This document shows, piece after piece, positions 25,827 to 33,561 of a stretch of 33,561 nt of DNA; the first letter of the stretch is position 1; each line of letters starts with the position of its first letter. Source of the stretch: Deltaproteobacteria bacterium (GTDB lineage: Bacteria; SAR324; NAC60-12); assembly GCA_011522845.1 (NCBI GenBank), contig WTIF01000289.1:1-33561 (forward strand), read 5' to 3'. The translations under genes and the position numbers were made by a program. Below the pieces are notes generated by a model. It worked only from the letters and a program-made list of their open reading frames with translations, had not been told where the DNA came from and searched no databases.

Positions 25827-27524
25827 TCAGGCGGTTTCTTCTTCGTTCGTTTCTTCTTCTCCACCCTCTTCTACTTCAGCGGTTTCCTCTCCAGTGAAGT
25901 GAGCATTCTTGATCTCGATAATGCTCAACCCAAGGCGTCTTTCCTCAGGATCGATCTTGATCACACGAGCTCGCACCTCTGTGTCGACAGGATAGAAGTC
26001 AGTGATTTTGTTTTTGGGAACGCTACCATCAATTTCCGAAATGTGCACCAGTCCCTCTACTCCTTCAAGCACCTCCACGAAGATACCGAAATCTGTGATA
26101 TTGACTACTCGTCCGACCACCTCTTGATTTAGTGGGAAGCGATCATCTAAATTTCGCCAAGGATCTTCTGTTAGCTGCTTGATTCCCAATGAAAGTCGTT
26201 CTTGTTCAACATCGATGTTCAGAACCTTAACTTCAATTTCCTCACCTTTGCGAGCGATCTCTGAAGGCTTTCTTTGGCGCTGAGCCCAGGAAATATCGGA
26301 CACATGGACGAGGCCATCAATGCCTTCATCAAGTCCAACGAAGATACCGAAGTCTGTAATGTTTCTCACCCGACCAGTAACAACCGATCCGATGGGGTAG
26401 CGGTCCAAAGCAAGTCTCCAAGGATTCGGTTCGGCTTCTTTCATGGACAGAGAGATGCGCTTGCGTTCCACATCGATTTCCTTGACCACAGCATCGACCT
26501 CTTGGCCCAGTTGCACCACCTTGGAGGGATGGCGAATTTTCTTGGTCCAGGACATCTCGGAGACGTGAATCAAGCCCTCTACGCCTGGTTCCAACTCAAT
26601 GAAGGCACCATAATCCGTGAGGCTGACAATACGTCCTGTAATTTTCGTTCCAGCAGAATAATTCTCGGAAACTGATTCCCAAGGATTCTGGGTCTTTTGC
26701 TTGAGTCCCAAAGATACTTTCTGCTCATCAGGGTTGTACTTCAGAACTAGTACTTCAACTTCATCCCCAATACTGAACATTTCAGATGGGTGAACGATGC
26801 GTCCCCAAGTCATATCCGTGATGTGCAACAATCCGTCTACTCCACCCAAATCTACGAAGACACCGTAATCGGTAATGTTCTTGACGACACCGAGAATATT
26901 TGCGCCTTCATGCAGAATTTCGAGGGTCTTCTTGCGCTTCTCTTCTCGATCAATTTCCAACAATGCTCTTCGGGAGAGGACAATGTTTCCACGCTTCTGG
27001 TTGAACTTAAGAATTTTAAAGTCGAAGGACTCTCCCAGAAGTTTATCCAAGTTGCGTACTGGACGAAGATCTACCTGCGAACCTGGCAAGAATGCTTTGA
27101 CACCGATATCGACGGATAAACCACCCTTAATTCGATTGATGATTGCCCCAGTGACGATTCCATCTTCTTCGTAAATTTTGCCGATTTTCTCCCAGACTCT
27201 GAGCTTCTCAGCCTTTGTTTTGGAGATGCTTGTGATGCCATCGTCTTCTTCCAAGGCTTCAACATAAACTTCGACCTGATCACCAATATTGGCTGTCAGG
27301 ACACCTTCGGAGTTCTGGAATTCTTCAGTAGGGATCAGGCAATCTGATTTGAAGCCGATGTCGACGGTTACGTAATCCTTGCCAATTGTAGTGACTACAC
27401 CGGTGATAATCTCTTGTTCGCTGATGCCAACAAGGGTCTCGTCGTAAAGCAGGTCAAAGTCTTCGCTTTCCTCAAAGAAAACGATTGGTTCAAGTTCAGT
27501 AGAAGTGGAAATTGATTCGGTCAC
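25827..27524 (-). CDS. rpsA: 30S ribosomal protein S1
   Basis: This 565-residue protein has six S1 RNA-binding repeats, starting near residues 40, 124, 210, 296, 383 and 470. The first two are divergent, as in E. coli S1, where they dock on the ribosome. The last four carry the clear pattern ITDFGIFV followed by EGLVHVSE and W. A Glu-rich tail ends the protein. It helps unfold and recruit mRNA to the 30S subunit. The start is GTG at 27524, behind GAGG eight bases upstream. The promoter and a leader hairpin are listed separately. Confidence 0.96.
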   Translation of the reverse strand: MTESISTSTELEPIVFFEESEDFDLLYDETLVGISEQEIITGVVTTIGKDYVTVDIGFKSDCLIPTEEFQNSEGVLTANIGDQVEVYVEALEEDDGITSISKTKAEKLRVWEKIGKIYEEDGIVTGAIINRIKGGLSVDIGVKAFLPGSQVDLRPVRNLDKLLGESFDFKILKFNQKRGNIVLSRRALLEIDREEKRKKTLEILHEGANILGVVKNITDYGVFVDLGGVDGLLHITDMTWGRIVHPSEMFSIGDEVEVLVLKYNPDEQKVSLGLKQKTQNPWESVSENYSAGTKITGRIVSLTDYGAFIELEPGVEGLIHVSEMSWTKKIRHPSKVVQLGQEVDAVVKEIDVERKRISLSMKEAEPNPWRLALDRYPIGSVVTGRVRNITDFGIFVGLDEGIDGLVHVSDISWAQRQRKPSEIARKGEEIEVKVLNIDVEQERLSLGIKQLTEDPWRNLDDRFPLNQEVVGRVVNITDFGIFVEVLEGVEGLVHISEIDGSVPKNKITDFYPVDTEVRARVIKIDPEERRLGLSIIEIKNAHFTGEETAEVEEGGEEETNEEETA

Positions 27525-27602
27525 GAAGTTAGCCTCAGTTTAAGGAAACGGAAGTGCTTGCCAATGCACGACCGGTTGAGGTTGAAAAGCGCGGCATCCG
27601 TG

Positions 27603-27618
27603 CAGGGAGTTCTCCCTG
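27603..27618 (-). repeat. perfect hairpin in the rpsA mRNA leader
   Basis: CAGGGA-GTTC-TCCCTG on the plus strand is a perfect six-pair inverted repeat with a four-base loop. It lies between the predicted rpsA promoter and the GTG start, inside the mRNA leader. It lacks a U tract. In E. coli S1 represses its own mRNA through leader hairpins; a similar role here is an inference. Confidence 0.5.
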
Positions 27619-27650
27619 ATCATTCCGCAAGTAGTGGGCAAAAGGAACTT

Positions 27651-27680
27651 ATTCTATCTGTAAAATGCTGCTTTGGTCAA
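27651..27680 (-). promoter_or_regulatory. sigma-70-like promoter of rpsA
   Basis: On the minus strand TTGACC (27675-27680) and TAGAAT (27651-27656) are separated by 18 bases, each hexamer with one mismatch to consensus. The start point would be near 27644, giving a leader of about 120 bases before the rpsA GTG. The box pair sits just after the yajQ stop codon. Confidence 0.65.
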
Positions 27681-27686
27681 GTTGAT

Positions 27687-28181
27687 TCAACGGTAGTTGA
27701 TGAACTGCATATCAAAGTCAAAATCGGCATCCTTCAATCCTTGGATGACCACCTGTAAATCATCTTTGCTCTTGCCAGTCACACGAACCAGATCCCCATT
27801 CACTTGGGGTTGGACTTTCACTTTCAAGTTCTTGATTTGCTGATTAATACTTTTGCATTGTTCCTTGGAGAGCCCCTGTTGAATTGAAATTTTCTTCTTC
27901 AGGACTTTCCCAGTCGGTTCGGTCTTACCGTAGACGAGGCTTTTGACGGGCACGTTGCGTTTTAGCATCTTGGTCAAAAGGATATCGGTCACGGCCTGCA
28001 GTTTATACTCATCTTCGGCAGTCAATTGCAGACTTGGGTCTTCTTTGTCCAAATCAATTTCTGCTGTAGAACCCCGAAAGTCATAGCGATTGGTGATCTC
28101 CCGTTTAGCTTGATCAACTGCATTGGTCACTTCTTGAAGATCAACTTGGCAGACCACATCAAAGGAGTAACTGGATGCCAT
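27687..28181 (-). CDS. yajQ: YajQ family nucleotide-binding protein
   Basis: This 164-residue member of the UPF0234 family has SYSFDVVCQVDLQEV near its start, followed by RYDFRGSTAEIDL and the duplicated ferredoxin-like fold ending in DFDMQFINYR. YajQ proteins bind nucleic acid or c-di-GMP in some bacteria; the role here is not shown by the sequence. It lies 26 bases downstream of prfB on the same strand. Confidence 0.93.
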   Translation of the reverse strand: MASSYSFDVVCQVDLQEVTNAVDQAKREITNRYDFRGSTAEIDLDKEDPSLQLTAEDEYKLQAVTDILLTKMLKRNVPVKSLVYGKTEPTGKVLKKKISIQQGLSKEQCKSINQQIKNLKVKVQPQVNGDLVRVTGKSKDDLQVVIQGLKDADFDFDMQFINYR

Positions 28182-28207
28182 AATAAGTTCTCGTTTAGGT
28201 TGTTCAG

Positions 28208-29312
28208 TCAGCAGACTTTCTGGGAAAGTGCTGCCTTGATAAAGCCGTCTAAATCCCCATCCAGCACGGCCTCCGAGTTTCCGGTCTCAAAGCCAGTTCG
28301 ATGATCTTTGACCATCTGGTATGGATGCAGAACGTAACTACGAATTTGACTACCCCAGGCAATGTCTTGCTTTTGACTATTTTGCTCATCTTTTTCTGCA
28401 TTGAGGAGCGCTTGCTCACGCTCATAAAGCCGAGCTTTTAGGATTTTCATTGCAGAAGAGCGGTTCTTGTGTTGGGAGCGTTCATTTTGGCACTGGACAA
28501 TGATTCCAGTTGGAATGTGTGTGATACGTACAGCGCTATCAGTAGTGTTCACATGCTGCCCACCAGCCCCACTAGCCCGATAGGTGTCTACCTTCAAATC
28601 ATCAGTCCTGATATCAATCTCAATTTCTTCATCGATGTCAGCATAGACAAATACGGAAGCGAATGACGTGTGCCTGCGCTTGTTGGCATCGAAAGGTGAA
28701 ATTCTTACGAGTCGATGCACCCCAATCTCTGCACGCAAACGTCCGTAGGCATGAACGCCTTTCACAGCAAAAGTTGCTGATTTTAAGCCTGCCTCCTCAC
28801 CCGGCTGATAATCCATCACTTCCACAGAATAATCGTGATCGTTTGCCCAGCGAAGGTACATGTTGTAAAGCATGGACGCCCAATCCGTGGATTCGGTGCC
28901 TCCGGCTCCCGGATGAATATTGACGATGGCGTCTTTGTCATCATTCTCCCCGCTGAACAGGCTAAAGATTTCAAGACTATCAAGCTTCTGTTGCAGGTTT
29001 GTGAGGTTGGTCTGGATTTCCTGAAGAAGATCGATGTCTTCTTCTTCACGATAAAGTTCTGCGGCGGTCTCTAAATCGTCTTGGAGTTGGCGCATTTTGT
29101 TGAGGTTTTCAAGCAAATCACCCAACTGCGCAGCTTCTTTCAGTAAGGTAGTACGTTCTTCGGCAGGTAATTCCCAGAAGTCTCCTCGTGAGGAGCGACC
29201 TTCTAGCTCTTTCAGATGTTCAGTTTTGGCAGGGACTTCAAAGATACCCTTCTAGCTTGCCCAAGCGCTCCGAGAGGCCGACGATTCGGCCACTAATCTC
29301 TTCGCTCAACAT
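28208..29312 (-). CDS. prfB: peptide chain release factor 2, made by +1 programmed frameshift
   Basis: The gene is read in two frames. The first 24 codons (29312-29241, MLSEEISGRIVG to LEGYL) end at an in-frame TGA (29240-29238). A +1 shift at CTT continues with EVPAKTEHLKELEG to the stop at 28208, making 367 residues. The SPF anticodon-like tripeptide (205-207) and the GGQ catalytic motif (250-252) fall at exactly the positions they have in E. coli RF2. RF2 ends translation at UGA and UAA. A reading from the internal ATG at 29125 alone would miss the first 62 residues. An AAAGG ribosome-binding site precedes the true ATG. The yajQ gene follows. Confidence 0.96.
29238..29253 (-). promoter_or_regulatory. 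prfB recoding site (+1 frameshift)
   Basis: On the minus strand AGAAGGG-TAT-CTT-TGA contains a Shine-Dalgarno-like AAGGG three bases before the slippery CTT codon, followed by the TGA stop. This spacing is identical to the E. coli element, although the purine box is one to two bases weaker and the base after TGA is A rather than C. Low RF2 lets the ribosome slip by one base and make more RF2. Confidence 0.95.
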
Positions 29313-29371
29313 GGTGTAAACCTTTCAACGATTAGAAAATGCTGTTTAAGAATAAGTTTGTAAAACTGTTC

Positions 29372-29401
29372 ATTATCAAGAAAAATTAGATCGAACATCA
29401 A
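29372..29401 (-). promoter_or_regulatory. possible prfB promoter
   Basis: On the minus strand TTGATG (29396-29401) and GATAAT (29372-29377) are 18 bases apart, upstream of the prfB start at 29312. The -10 has five of six consensus bases and the -35 has four. The divergent lipoprotein gene at 29476 has no equally good promoter or ribosome-binding site in this 163-base region. Confidence 0.45.
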
Positions 29402-29475
29402 GCTGAAACCCTCTGGTTTGATCAGGTTATTTTTCGATTATTCATATCAGTCACCTCAATCCAATTTTCCAAATA

Positions 29476-30132
29476 ATGCGTTTTCCCCACATTATCGGCT
29501 TCACACTGCTCTGCCTTTCTGGTTGTCAACTGCCCGTGATTACCGGCAAAAACAACTTCTTTGATTATCGCAATGAACGGGTAGCTATCATAGGCTTCAA
29601 GGCAGCAGATAGCGTTTCAGAGAATGTTTGGGATGGGATGCTGAATACCGCCAGGCAACAAATTCAAGATCACCCAGAAGTAAATCAGGCCTTTTTTGCG
29701 AAGGATGCACCAGCAGCTCGAGTACCCGAATCGAATCTCGCAATACGCTTACAGCGCTTCACAACGACTCTTGCTTTGACAGGAATAGCTGATCGAGACT
29801 TGGCCCTCCCCCTTCAGAAAGATTTAAATGCAAATCTCCTGTTCTTGCTGCAACTGGAGGATTATCCATGTAGCAAAGATTGTCCTGGGAAACGTCAATT
29901 CTTGATGCGATTGAAGCTGTTGGATTTTCAGTCTGGTGAGACCTTGTATCAGGCTCGCCTGAATTATCAGCTTAACGAGGACGAGGAAGAGACACAGGCA
30001 CTGTCTGAATTAATCACCAACTGGAATGGTCGTTTGTTGAATCGCTGGGCGGCAGATTTCAAAACTCCCTGGCATCGCTGGCGATACGAAAATCTGAAGC
30101 CATTGGCTGCCAATACAGGTGAATTGGAATGA
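29476..30132 (+). CDS. lipoprotein of unknown function
   Basis: The 218-residue product has a short lipoprotein signal with lipobox L14-S15-G16-C17, so it is probably anchored in a membrane facing the periplasm. The mature part begins with an Asn/Phe-rich stretch and then VAIIGFKAAD. A CxxxC pair (C132, C136) is present. The overall make-up (a beta strand, a helix, then LLFLLQLEDY and FLMRLKLLDFQSGETLYQAR) recalls proteins that assemble or sense outer-membrane components, but I recognise no family. No ribosome-binding site is visible before the ATG. It overlaps the HAD gene by ATGA (30129-30132). Confidence 0.75.
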   Translation: MRFPHIIGFTLLCLSGCQLPVITGKNNFFDYRNERVAIIGFKAADSVSENVWDGMLNTARQQIQDHPEVNQAFFAKDAPAARVPESNLAIRLQRFTTTLALTGIADRDLALPLQKDLNANLLFLLQLEDYPCSKDCPGKRQFLMRLKLLDFQSGETLYQARLNYQLNEDEEETQALSELITNWNGRLLNRWAADFKTPWHRWRYENLKPLAANTGELE

Positions 30133-30833
30133 GAGTTGGTCAAGAGAAGAACTTCGACTGGTTGGGTTATCAACTCTATCTTTTCGACCTGGACGATACT
30201 TTGCTGATGACTCGTGCGGCGATTCGGGCAAGTTGGCGTAAAACTCTCCAGCATCCGAATTTGACCGGGAAAACTGTAGAAGAATGGATAGAGACCCTCC
30301 GAGGATTCACTTTACTCTACGGAACCACTGCAGATCAGGAGTATTGGCAGGCATTTGCTGTTGAAGTTACCGGGGAGTTGATCAAGCCCCATCCCTTTGG
30401 AGAAGAACTCTGTAGGATCAATCGTGAGAATTATTGGCAGGTGCTCCAACCCGCCCCAAATATACCAAATGTTCTCCAGCGTCTTCGTGAAGAAGACCGT
30501 CAGTTGGCACTGATCACAAATGGACTGATTGAACTACAAACTCAGAAATTAACCAGTGTTGGGCTAGCTGATTACTTTCAAGATCATGTCTATTGCTCCA
30601 ACCAATATGCCTGGGCTCATCAAAAACCTTCTCCATATATGCTGAACCAAGTTTTGGAGAAGTGCGACCGGAGACCCGAAGAAGCCGTGTTCTTTGGGAA
30701 TGCTTCGATTGATGTGCTCGCAGGCAACATGGCTGGGGTAACCACTGTTGCAGTCGCTGAATTTAACAACCCTCGTGAGCTAAGGTTACTGACAGCAGAT
30801 TACCATCTTAGTGAGTGGCCAGCAGAGATCTGA
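30129..30833 (+). CDS. HAD-family hydrolase, YjjG-like phosphatase
   Basis: This 234-residue protein has the HAD motif I LFDLDDTLL with nucleophile D20 and acid D22. The cap domain is followed by motif II (LALITNG), a motif III lysine (HQKPSPYM) and motif IV (FFGNASIDVLAGNMAGV). In motif IV the first acidic residue is Asn where YjjG-type enzymes usually have GD. The family removes phosphate from nucleotides or small phosphoesters; the substrate is unknown. It is coupled to the lipoprotein by ATGA and lies 73 bases before the agmatine deiminase gene. Confidence 0.85.
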   Translation: MRVGQEKNFDWLGYQLYLFDLDDTLLMTRAAIRASWRKTLQHPNLTGKTVEEWIETLRGFTLLYGTTADQEYWQAFAVEVTGELIKPHPFGEELCRINRENYWQVLQPAPNIPNVLQRLREEDRQLALITNGLIELQTQKLTSVGLADYFQDHVYCSNQYAWAHQKPSPYMLNQVLEKCDRRPEEAVFFGNASIDVLAGNMAGVTTVAVAEFNNPRELRLLTADYHLSEWPAEI

Positions 30834-30906
30834 CTCAACTTGCGTCTGCGATCTCCAGAACTGGAACTCCTGCTTCTCCTCCTTCACTCATAATCAATTT
30901 CTTCAA

Positions 30907-31971
30907 ATGAAACTAGAACACAGTTGGCGCATGCCTGCTGAATGGGCCCTACATCAATGTTGTTGGATCGCTTGGCCATGCAGAGAGGCAACGTTTCATG
31001 GTAGGTTTGAAGAAGCAAAGAGAGAGGTAGCAGCAGTTGCGCGGAGTATTGCCAGTGCTGAAAGAGTCAAATTACTCGTGAGAGGAACAGACTTTAAGGA
31101 AGCCACTCAACTTTGTGGTCCTGCAGTGAACCTTGTCAAATTTGAACTAAGTGACTCTTGGACGAGGGATTCTGGACCTAGCTTTGTCTTAAACAAACTC
31201 TATGAATTGGCGGGAGTTGATTGGTACTTCAATGCCTACGGAAGTCTTCCTCTTCAAGAAGATGGTTCACCTGTTTCAGATCCCGAATTCAACAATGATC
31301 AAACTTTGGCAAAACGGATTCTGGAGAGTGAGGAAATTCCCCGTTTGATTGCTCCCTTGGTTTTGGAGGGAGGCAGCATTCATGTAGACGGGAACGGGAC
31401 TTTACTTACCACGGAACAGTGCTTATTGAGCCGAAATTCTAGGAAGACCCAGCTGGAAATTGAAGGATTGCTATCGGAGTTTCTAGGGATTTCTAGGACC
31501 ATCTGGCTGGGCGAGGGACTGCAAGATGATGAAACCAATGGTCATGTAGATAATCTTGCTTGCTTTGTCAAAGAAAGGGTCGTTTTGGCTCTGAACTGCG
31601 AAGATTCGCTCGATCCAAACTATGAACCTCTCAAAGACAACTTGCGGCGTCTTCGGTTGGCAACGGACGCACAAGGGCGTTCGCTAGAGGTCTTTACGAT
31701 TAATCAGCCGCCTGCAGCCTTTCGAAGGAATGGAGATCGGCTGAGTCAATCCTATTTGAATTTCTATCTAGCCAATGGTGCGGTGATCTGTCCAGCATTC
31801 GGATACCCAACAGAAGATGAGGCTGCTGTCGAGCAATTAAAAAGTTTATTTGCACATCGAAGAATCATACAGGTTCCTATCTCGAACCTGATTCATGGTG
31901 GTGGAGGAATCCATTGCATCACTCAACAGCAGCCATTTGGGCGAAATTCAGTCCGTCATAAAACATTTTGA
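30907..31971 (+). CDS. aguA: agmatine deiminase (peptidyl-arginine deiminase family)
   Basis: With the start at 30907 the protein has 354 residues and begins MKLEHSWRMPAEWALHQCCW, the usual family start. An in-frame ATG at 30811 would add 32 unrelated residues overlapping the HAD gene. Active-site landmarks are WTRDSGP (R87, D88), LEGGS (E155), NGHVDN (H214) and GGGIHCITQQ with catalytic C337. The enzyme turns agmatine into N-carbamoylputrescine on the way to putrescine. The next enzyme, N-carbamoylputrescine amidase, is not in this window. The ORF ends exactly where the convergent FecR-like gene ends. Confidence 0.93.
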   Translation: MKLEHSWRMPAEWALHQCCWIAWPCREATFHGRFEEAKREVAAVARSIASAERVKLLVRGTDFKEATQLCGPAVNLVKFELSDSWTRDSGPSFVLNKLYELAGVDWYFNAYGSLPLQEDGSPVSDPEFNNDQTLAKRILESEEIPRLIAPLVLEGGSIHVDGNGTLLTTEQCLLSRNSRKTQLEIEGLLSEFLGISRTIWLGEGLQDDETNGHVDNLACFVKERVVLALNCEDSLDPNYEPLKDNLRRLRLATDAQGRSLEVFTINQPPAAFRRNGDRLSQSYLNFYLANGAVICPAFGYPTEDEAAVEQLKSLFAHRRIIQVPISNLIHGGGGIHCITQQQPFGRNSVRHKTF

Positions 31972-32685
31972 CTACAAACGTAACCAGCTCATTTCATGAG
32001 GTACGTTGCCCAATTCGATGATCCGCTTGATACCTGGATCATCATGATTGGCGACTAAGTCCAAAGGCTGAATTACTGTATTATCCTCATCAACCCTGCC
32101 GACTACTGCAGTGTGGTATCTTGCTGATAGAGGCAAGAGTTTTTCCCCATTATCCCCTTGTAAATCAGCCTGCCCGTAACACAGACAAAAGTACGATTGA
32201 TCAGGTTCACCAAGCCAATCAGCTTCTGCATGGAATACCGTTCCCCTCACACCTACCTGAAGCGCAGGCATTCGAAGTTGGTACTTTCGATTTCTTTTCT
32301 GAGTGATGGCAACTGTAACACTTCCCCTTTCTAAGTTGATTTGTCCACCTTCCTTCTCAAGAATCGGCTGTACTTTAGCGTAGCTGTTTAGTTGGAAGGC
32401 ACTTTGGTCGGGGGCCCCCAGAATCACCTCACTGTCCTTATCCAATTCGACGACCTCACCACTGAACACCTGATCACCAACCTTCAGTAGCTTTTGTGTC
32501 TGTGCTATTCCACGTACAGCCAGAACTTGCAGAGTGTCCGCTTGTATTTTGGAAGATTCCTGAGCCCTCAGATCGATTGGTGAGACCAAAGAACTACTTT
32601 TCTGGCAAGAACCCAATGCTAAGAGTGAGATAGCTTGAAGGCTTCTCTTCAGCAATTTTCGACGGTTACAGCAACTGGAACACAT
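31972..32685 (-). CDS. FecR-domain lipoprotein with a twin-arginine signal
   Basis: This 237-residue protein starts with a Cys-rich tip, then NRRKLLKRSL with RR at 8-9, a hydrophobic stretch and the lipobox LGSC at C27. This looks like a Tat-exported lipoprotein. The mature part contains a FecR-like domain (about 50-180) with the landmark VGVRGTVFHAEAD. Such domains occur in periplasmic sensors and surface proteins; there is no FecI sigma factor or TonB receptor gene nearby. The stop is adjacent to the aguA stop with no spacing, and the gene lies four bases downstream of the methyltransferase-like gene. Confidence 0.82.
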   Translation of the reverse strand: MCSSCCNRRKLLKRSLQAISLLALGSCQKSSSLVSPIDLRAQESSKIQADTLQVLAVRGIAQTQKLLKVGDQVFSGEVVELDKDSEVILGAPDQSAFQLNSYAKVQPILEKEGGQINLERGSVTVAITQKRNRKYQLRMPALQVGVRGTVFHAEADWLGEPDQSYFCLCYGQADLQGDNGEKLLPLSARYHTAVVGRVDEDNTVIQPLDLVANHDDPGIKRIIELGNVPHEMSWLRL

Positions 32686-32689
32686 AAAA

Positions 32690-33232
32690 TCAATCTTCGA
32701 AGACCTGTTGATAAGCGCAATGGTCCGTCAAGGCTTTTTCTTCACAACGAATTCGATGAGCGAGAAGAATGGCATTGGCAATCGAGAAGAAGATGGCGGT
32801 CCAGATTGCAGAATGCAGCAAAGGGAAAAAAGCGATTTCCAGGACTACACCGAGGTAATTGGGATGACGAAAGTAGCGATAGAGGCCACTACGAAGAGCT
32901 GCTTTTCCAGGTACCAGAACAATTTTAGTGTTCCAATGCGTTCCTAAAGTCAAAATGGCATGATAGCGAAGGCTTTGACCGATGATGACAAGAATCATTG
33001 ATGGCCCAGCGAGTTGCCATGAAAATTCCCTCTCCAGGGTCCAAACTTCCAAGAGCATCGATAGGATCCAGCCACTATGCAGAGCAACCATCACTGGATA
33101 ATGTCTCGGAAAAAACTCCTCACCCCCACTTTCCAGCAAAATTTTGATGTTTTGCTGGCTCCGCTTGAGTTCCCAAAAGCGTTGTAGAACGAGTAATCCA
33201 ACGAATCCACTGAACAGTAGAGCGCTGTTCAT
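32690..33232 (-). CDS. isoprenylcysteine carboxyl methyltransferase (ICMT)-like membrane protein
   Basis: The 180-residue protein has about four hydrophobic segments. Near the C-terminus, LYRYFRHPNYLGVVLEI contains the RHPNY motif typical of the ICMT/isoprenylcysteine methyltransferase-like and phospholipid methyltransferase families, followed by an EEKAL stretch. The family uses S-adenosylmethionine to methylate membrane substrates; the substrate here is unknown. It overlaps the upstream gene by ATGA (33229-33232), and the FecR-like gene follows after four bases. Confidence 0.85.
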   Translation of the reverse strand: MNSALLFSGFVGLLVLQRFWELKRSQQNIKILLESGGEEFFPRHYPVMVALHSGWILSMLLEVWTLEREFSWQLAGPSMILVIIGQSLRYHAILTLGTHWNTKIVLVPGKAALRSGLYRYFRHPNYLGVVLEIAFFPLLHSAIWTAIFFSIANAILLAHRIRCEEKALTDHCAYQQVFED

Positions 33233-33561
33233 GCGGACTTACGCCACCAAAGGCGTTCAGATTCAGGTGTGCTAAGCGGTTCTTGTTTTGTGGGATTTGC
33301 TGGAAGCTCACAGAGCCAGTTTAGCAAACCTGAGGGATCCCAGTGGCGAGAATCTTTTCCATAACAGTAACGGTCCAAGTCTTTCAAAAGGGCTTGCGCA
33401 TCGGGAAATTCGCCGCAGAGATCAGTCCAGCTAGGTTTGGGCGAAGGATGCCACGAGCGAAGCCAAATCATCAGCGCATTTCTACTTTGGAGAGCATTGC
33501 CACTTCGCAGCGCATTCAAAGCATCCCGGTAGGCTTGACGAACTCTTGGAGATTCCTCCTG
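33229..33561 (-). CDS. C-terminal end of a BatD-like protein (partial, runs off the window)
   Basis: The last 110 residues of a longer protein are visible, open to the window edge. The part RQAYRDALNALRSGNALQSR, then NALMIWLRSWHP, and LLKDLDRYCYGKDSRHWDPSGLLNWL resembles the C-terminal helical region of BatD, which pairs small helices with a W...L..LD...Y signature. BatD belongs to the Bat oxygen-tolerance operon with VWA-domain partners. The true start lies outside the window; TTG at 33519 is not convincing as a start because the homologous part begins earlier. The call is based on the pattern only. Confidence 0.55.
   Translation of the reverse strand, partial: QEESPRVRQAYRDALNALRSGNALQSRNALMIWLRSWHPSPKPSWTDLCGEFPDAQALLKDLDRYCYGKDSRHWDPSGLLNWLCELPANPTKQEPLSTPESERLWWRKSA

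Noticed and set aside
30811-30906. Upstream ATG for agmatine deiminase
   Set aside because: It adds 32 unrelated residues and overlaps the HAD gene end; the family start fits ATG at 30907.
1-33561. CRISPR array, tRNA, rRNA, transposase or prophage genes
   Set aside because: No direct repeat array, no cloverleaf or rRNA stretch, and no transposase or phage-like protein was seen.

Overview
The window looks like a piece of a Gram-negative bacterial chromosome with moderate GC content. A heptose-nucleotide synthesis gene (LPS core pathway), several lipoproteins with lipoboxes and a six-domain ribosomal protein S1 point to a proteobacterium-like cell. The hrcA-grpE-dnaK-dnaJ order under a CIRCE operator is typical of deltaproteobacteria-like lineages and Gram-positives rather than gammaproteobacteria. 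A marine delta/SAR324-type lineage is possible, but that is an impression only. I see no tRNA, rRNA, insertion sequence, prophage or CRISPR array. The region is dense, mostly housekeeping, and largely on the minus strand.

Layout: (1) 1-787, minus: the 5' part of a heptose-1-phosphate adenylyltransferase gene and apt. (2) 982-3740, plus: a 45-residue zinc-ribbon-like DUF2256 protein and a large YbbP-type FtsX permease. (3) 3755-4788, minus: nicotinamidase and a small lipoprotein. (4) 4951-7862, plus: an ABC exporter and the AzlCD branched-chain amino acid exporter pair. (5) 7898-10513, minus: a two-subunit class I CoA-transferase-like enzyme and an enoyl-CoA hydratase whose last 46 codons lie behind an in-frame TAA. 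(6) 10667-23246, minus: a proteostasis block with hrcA-grpE-dnaK-dnaJ-rraA under CIRCE, then an uncharacterised repeat protein coupled to an ABC1/UbiB-like kinase, then lon and htpG. (7) 23368-29312, minus: a YbgC-type thioesterase, an Atg22/UMF1-type MFS protein, an exported glutathione peroxidase, rpsA, yajQ, and prfB with a classical +1 programmed frameshift. (8) 29476-31971, plus: a lipoprotein, a HAD phosphatase and agmatine deiminase. (9) 31972-33561, minus: a FecR-domain lipoprotein with a twin-arginine signal, an isoprenylcysteine-methyltransferase-like membrane protein and the C-terminal end of a BatD-like protein.

The best candidate for something undescribed is the pair at 16091-18741. 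It joins a Trp-rich ABC1-family kinase, with a variant KxGQ motif, to a soluble protein built from Trp-rich repeats, a coiled coil and a polyproline linker. The two overlap by ATGA and sit between the main chaperone operon and lon/htpG. The other strong observations are the prfB frameshift site, the interrupted hydratase, and several hairpins: in the apt leader, the rpsA leader, after rpsA, and between htpG and lon. Four genes use TTG or GTG starts (apt, htpG, rpsA, DUF2256).
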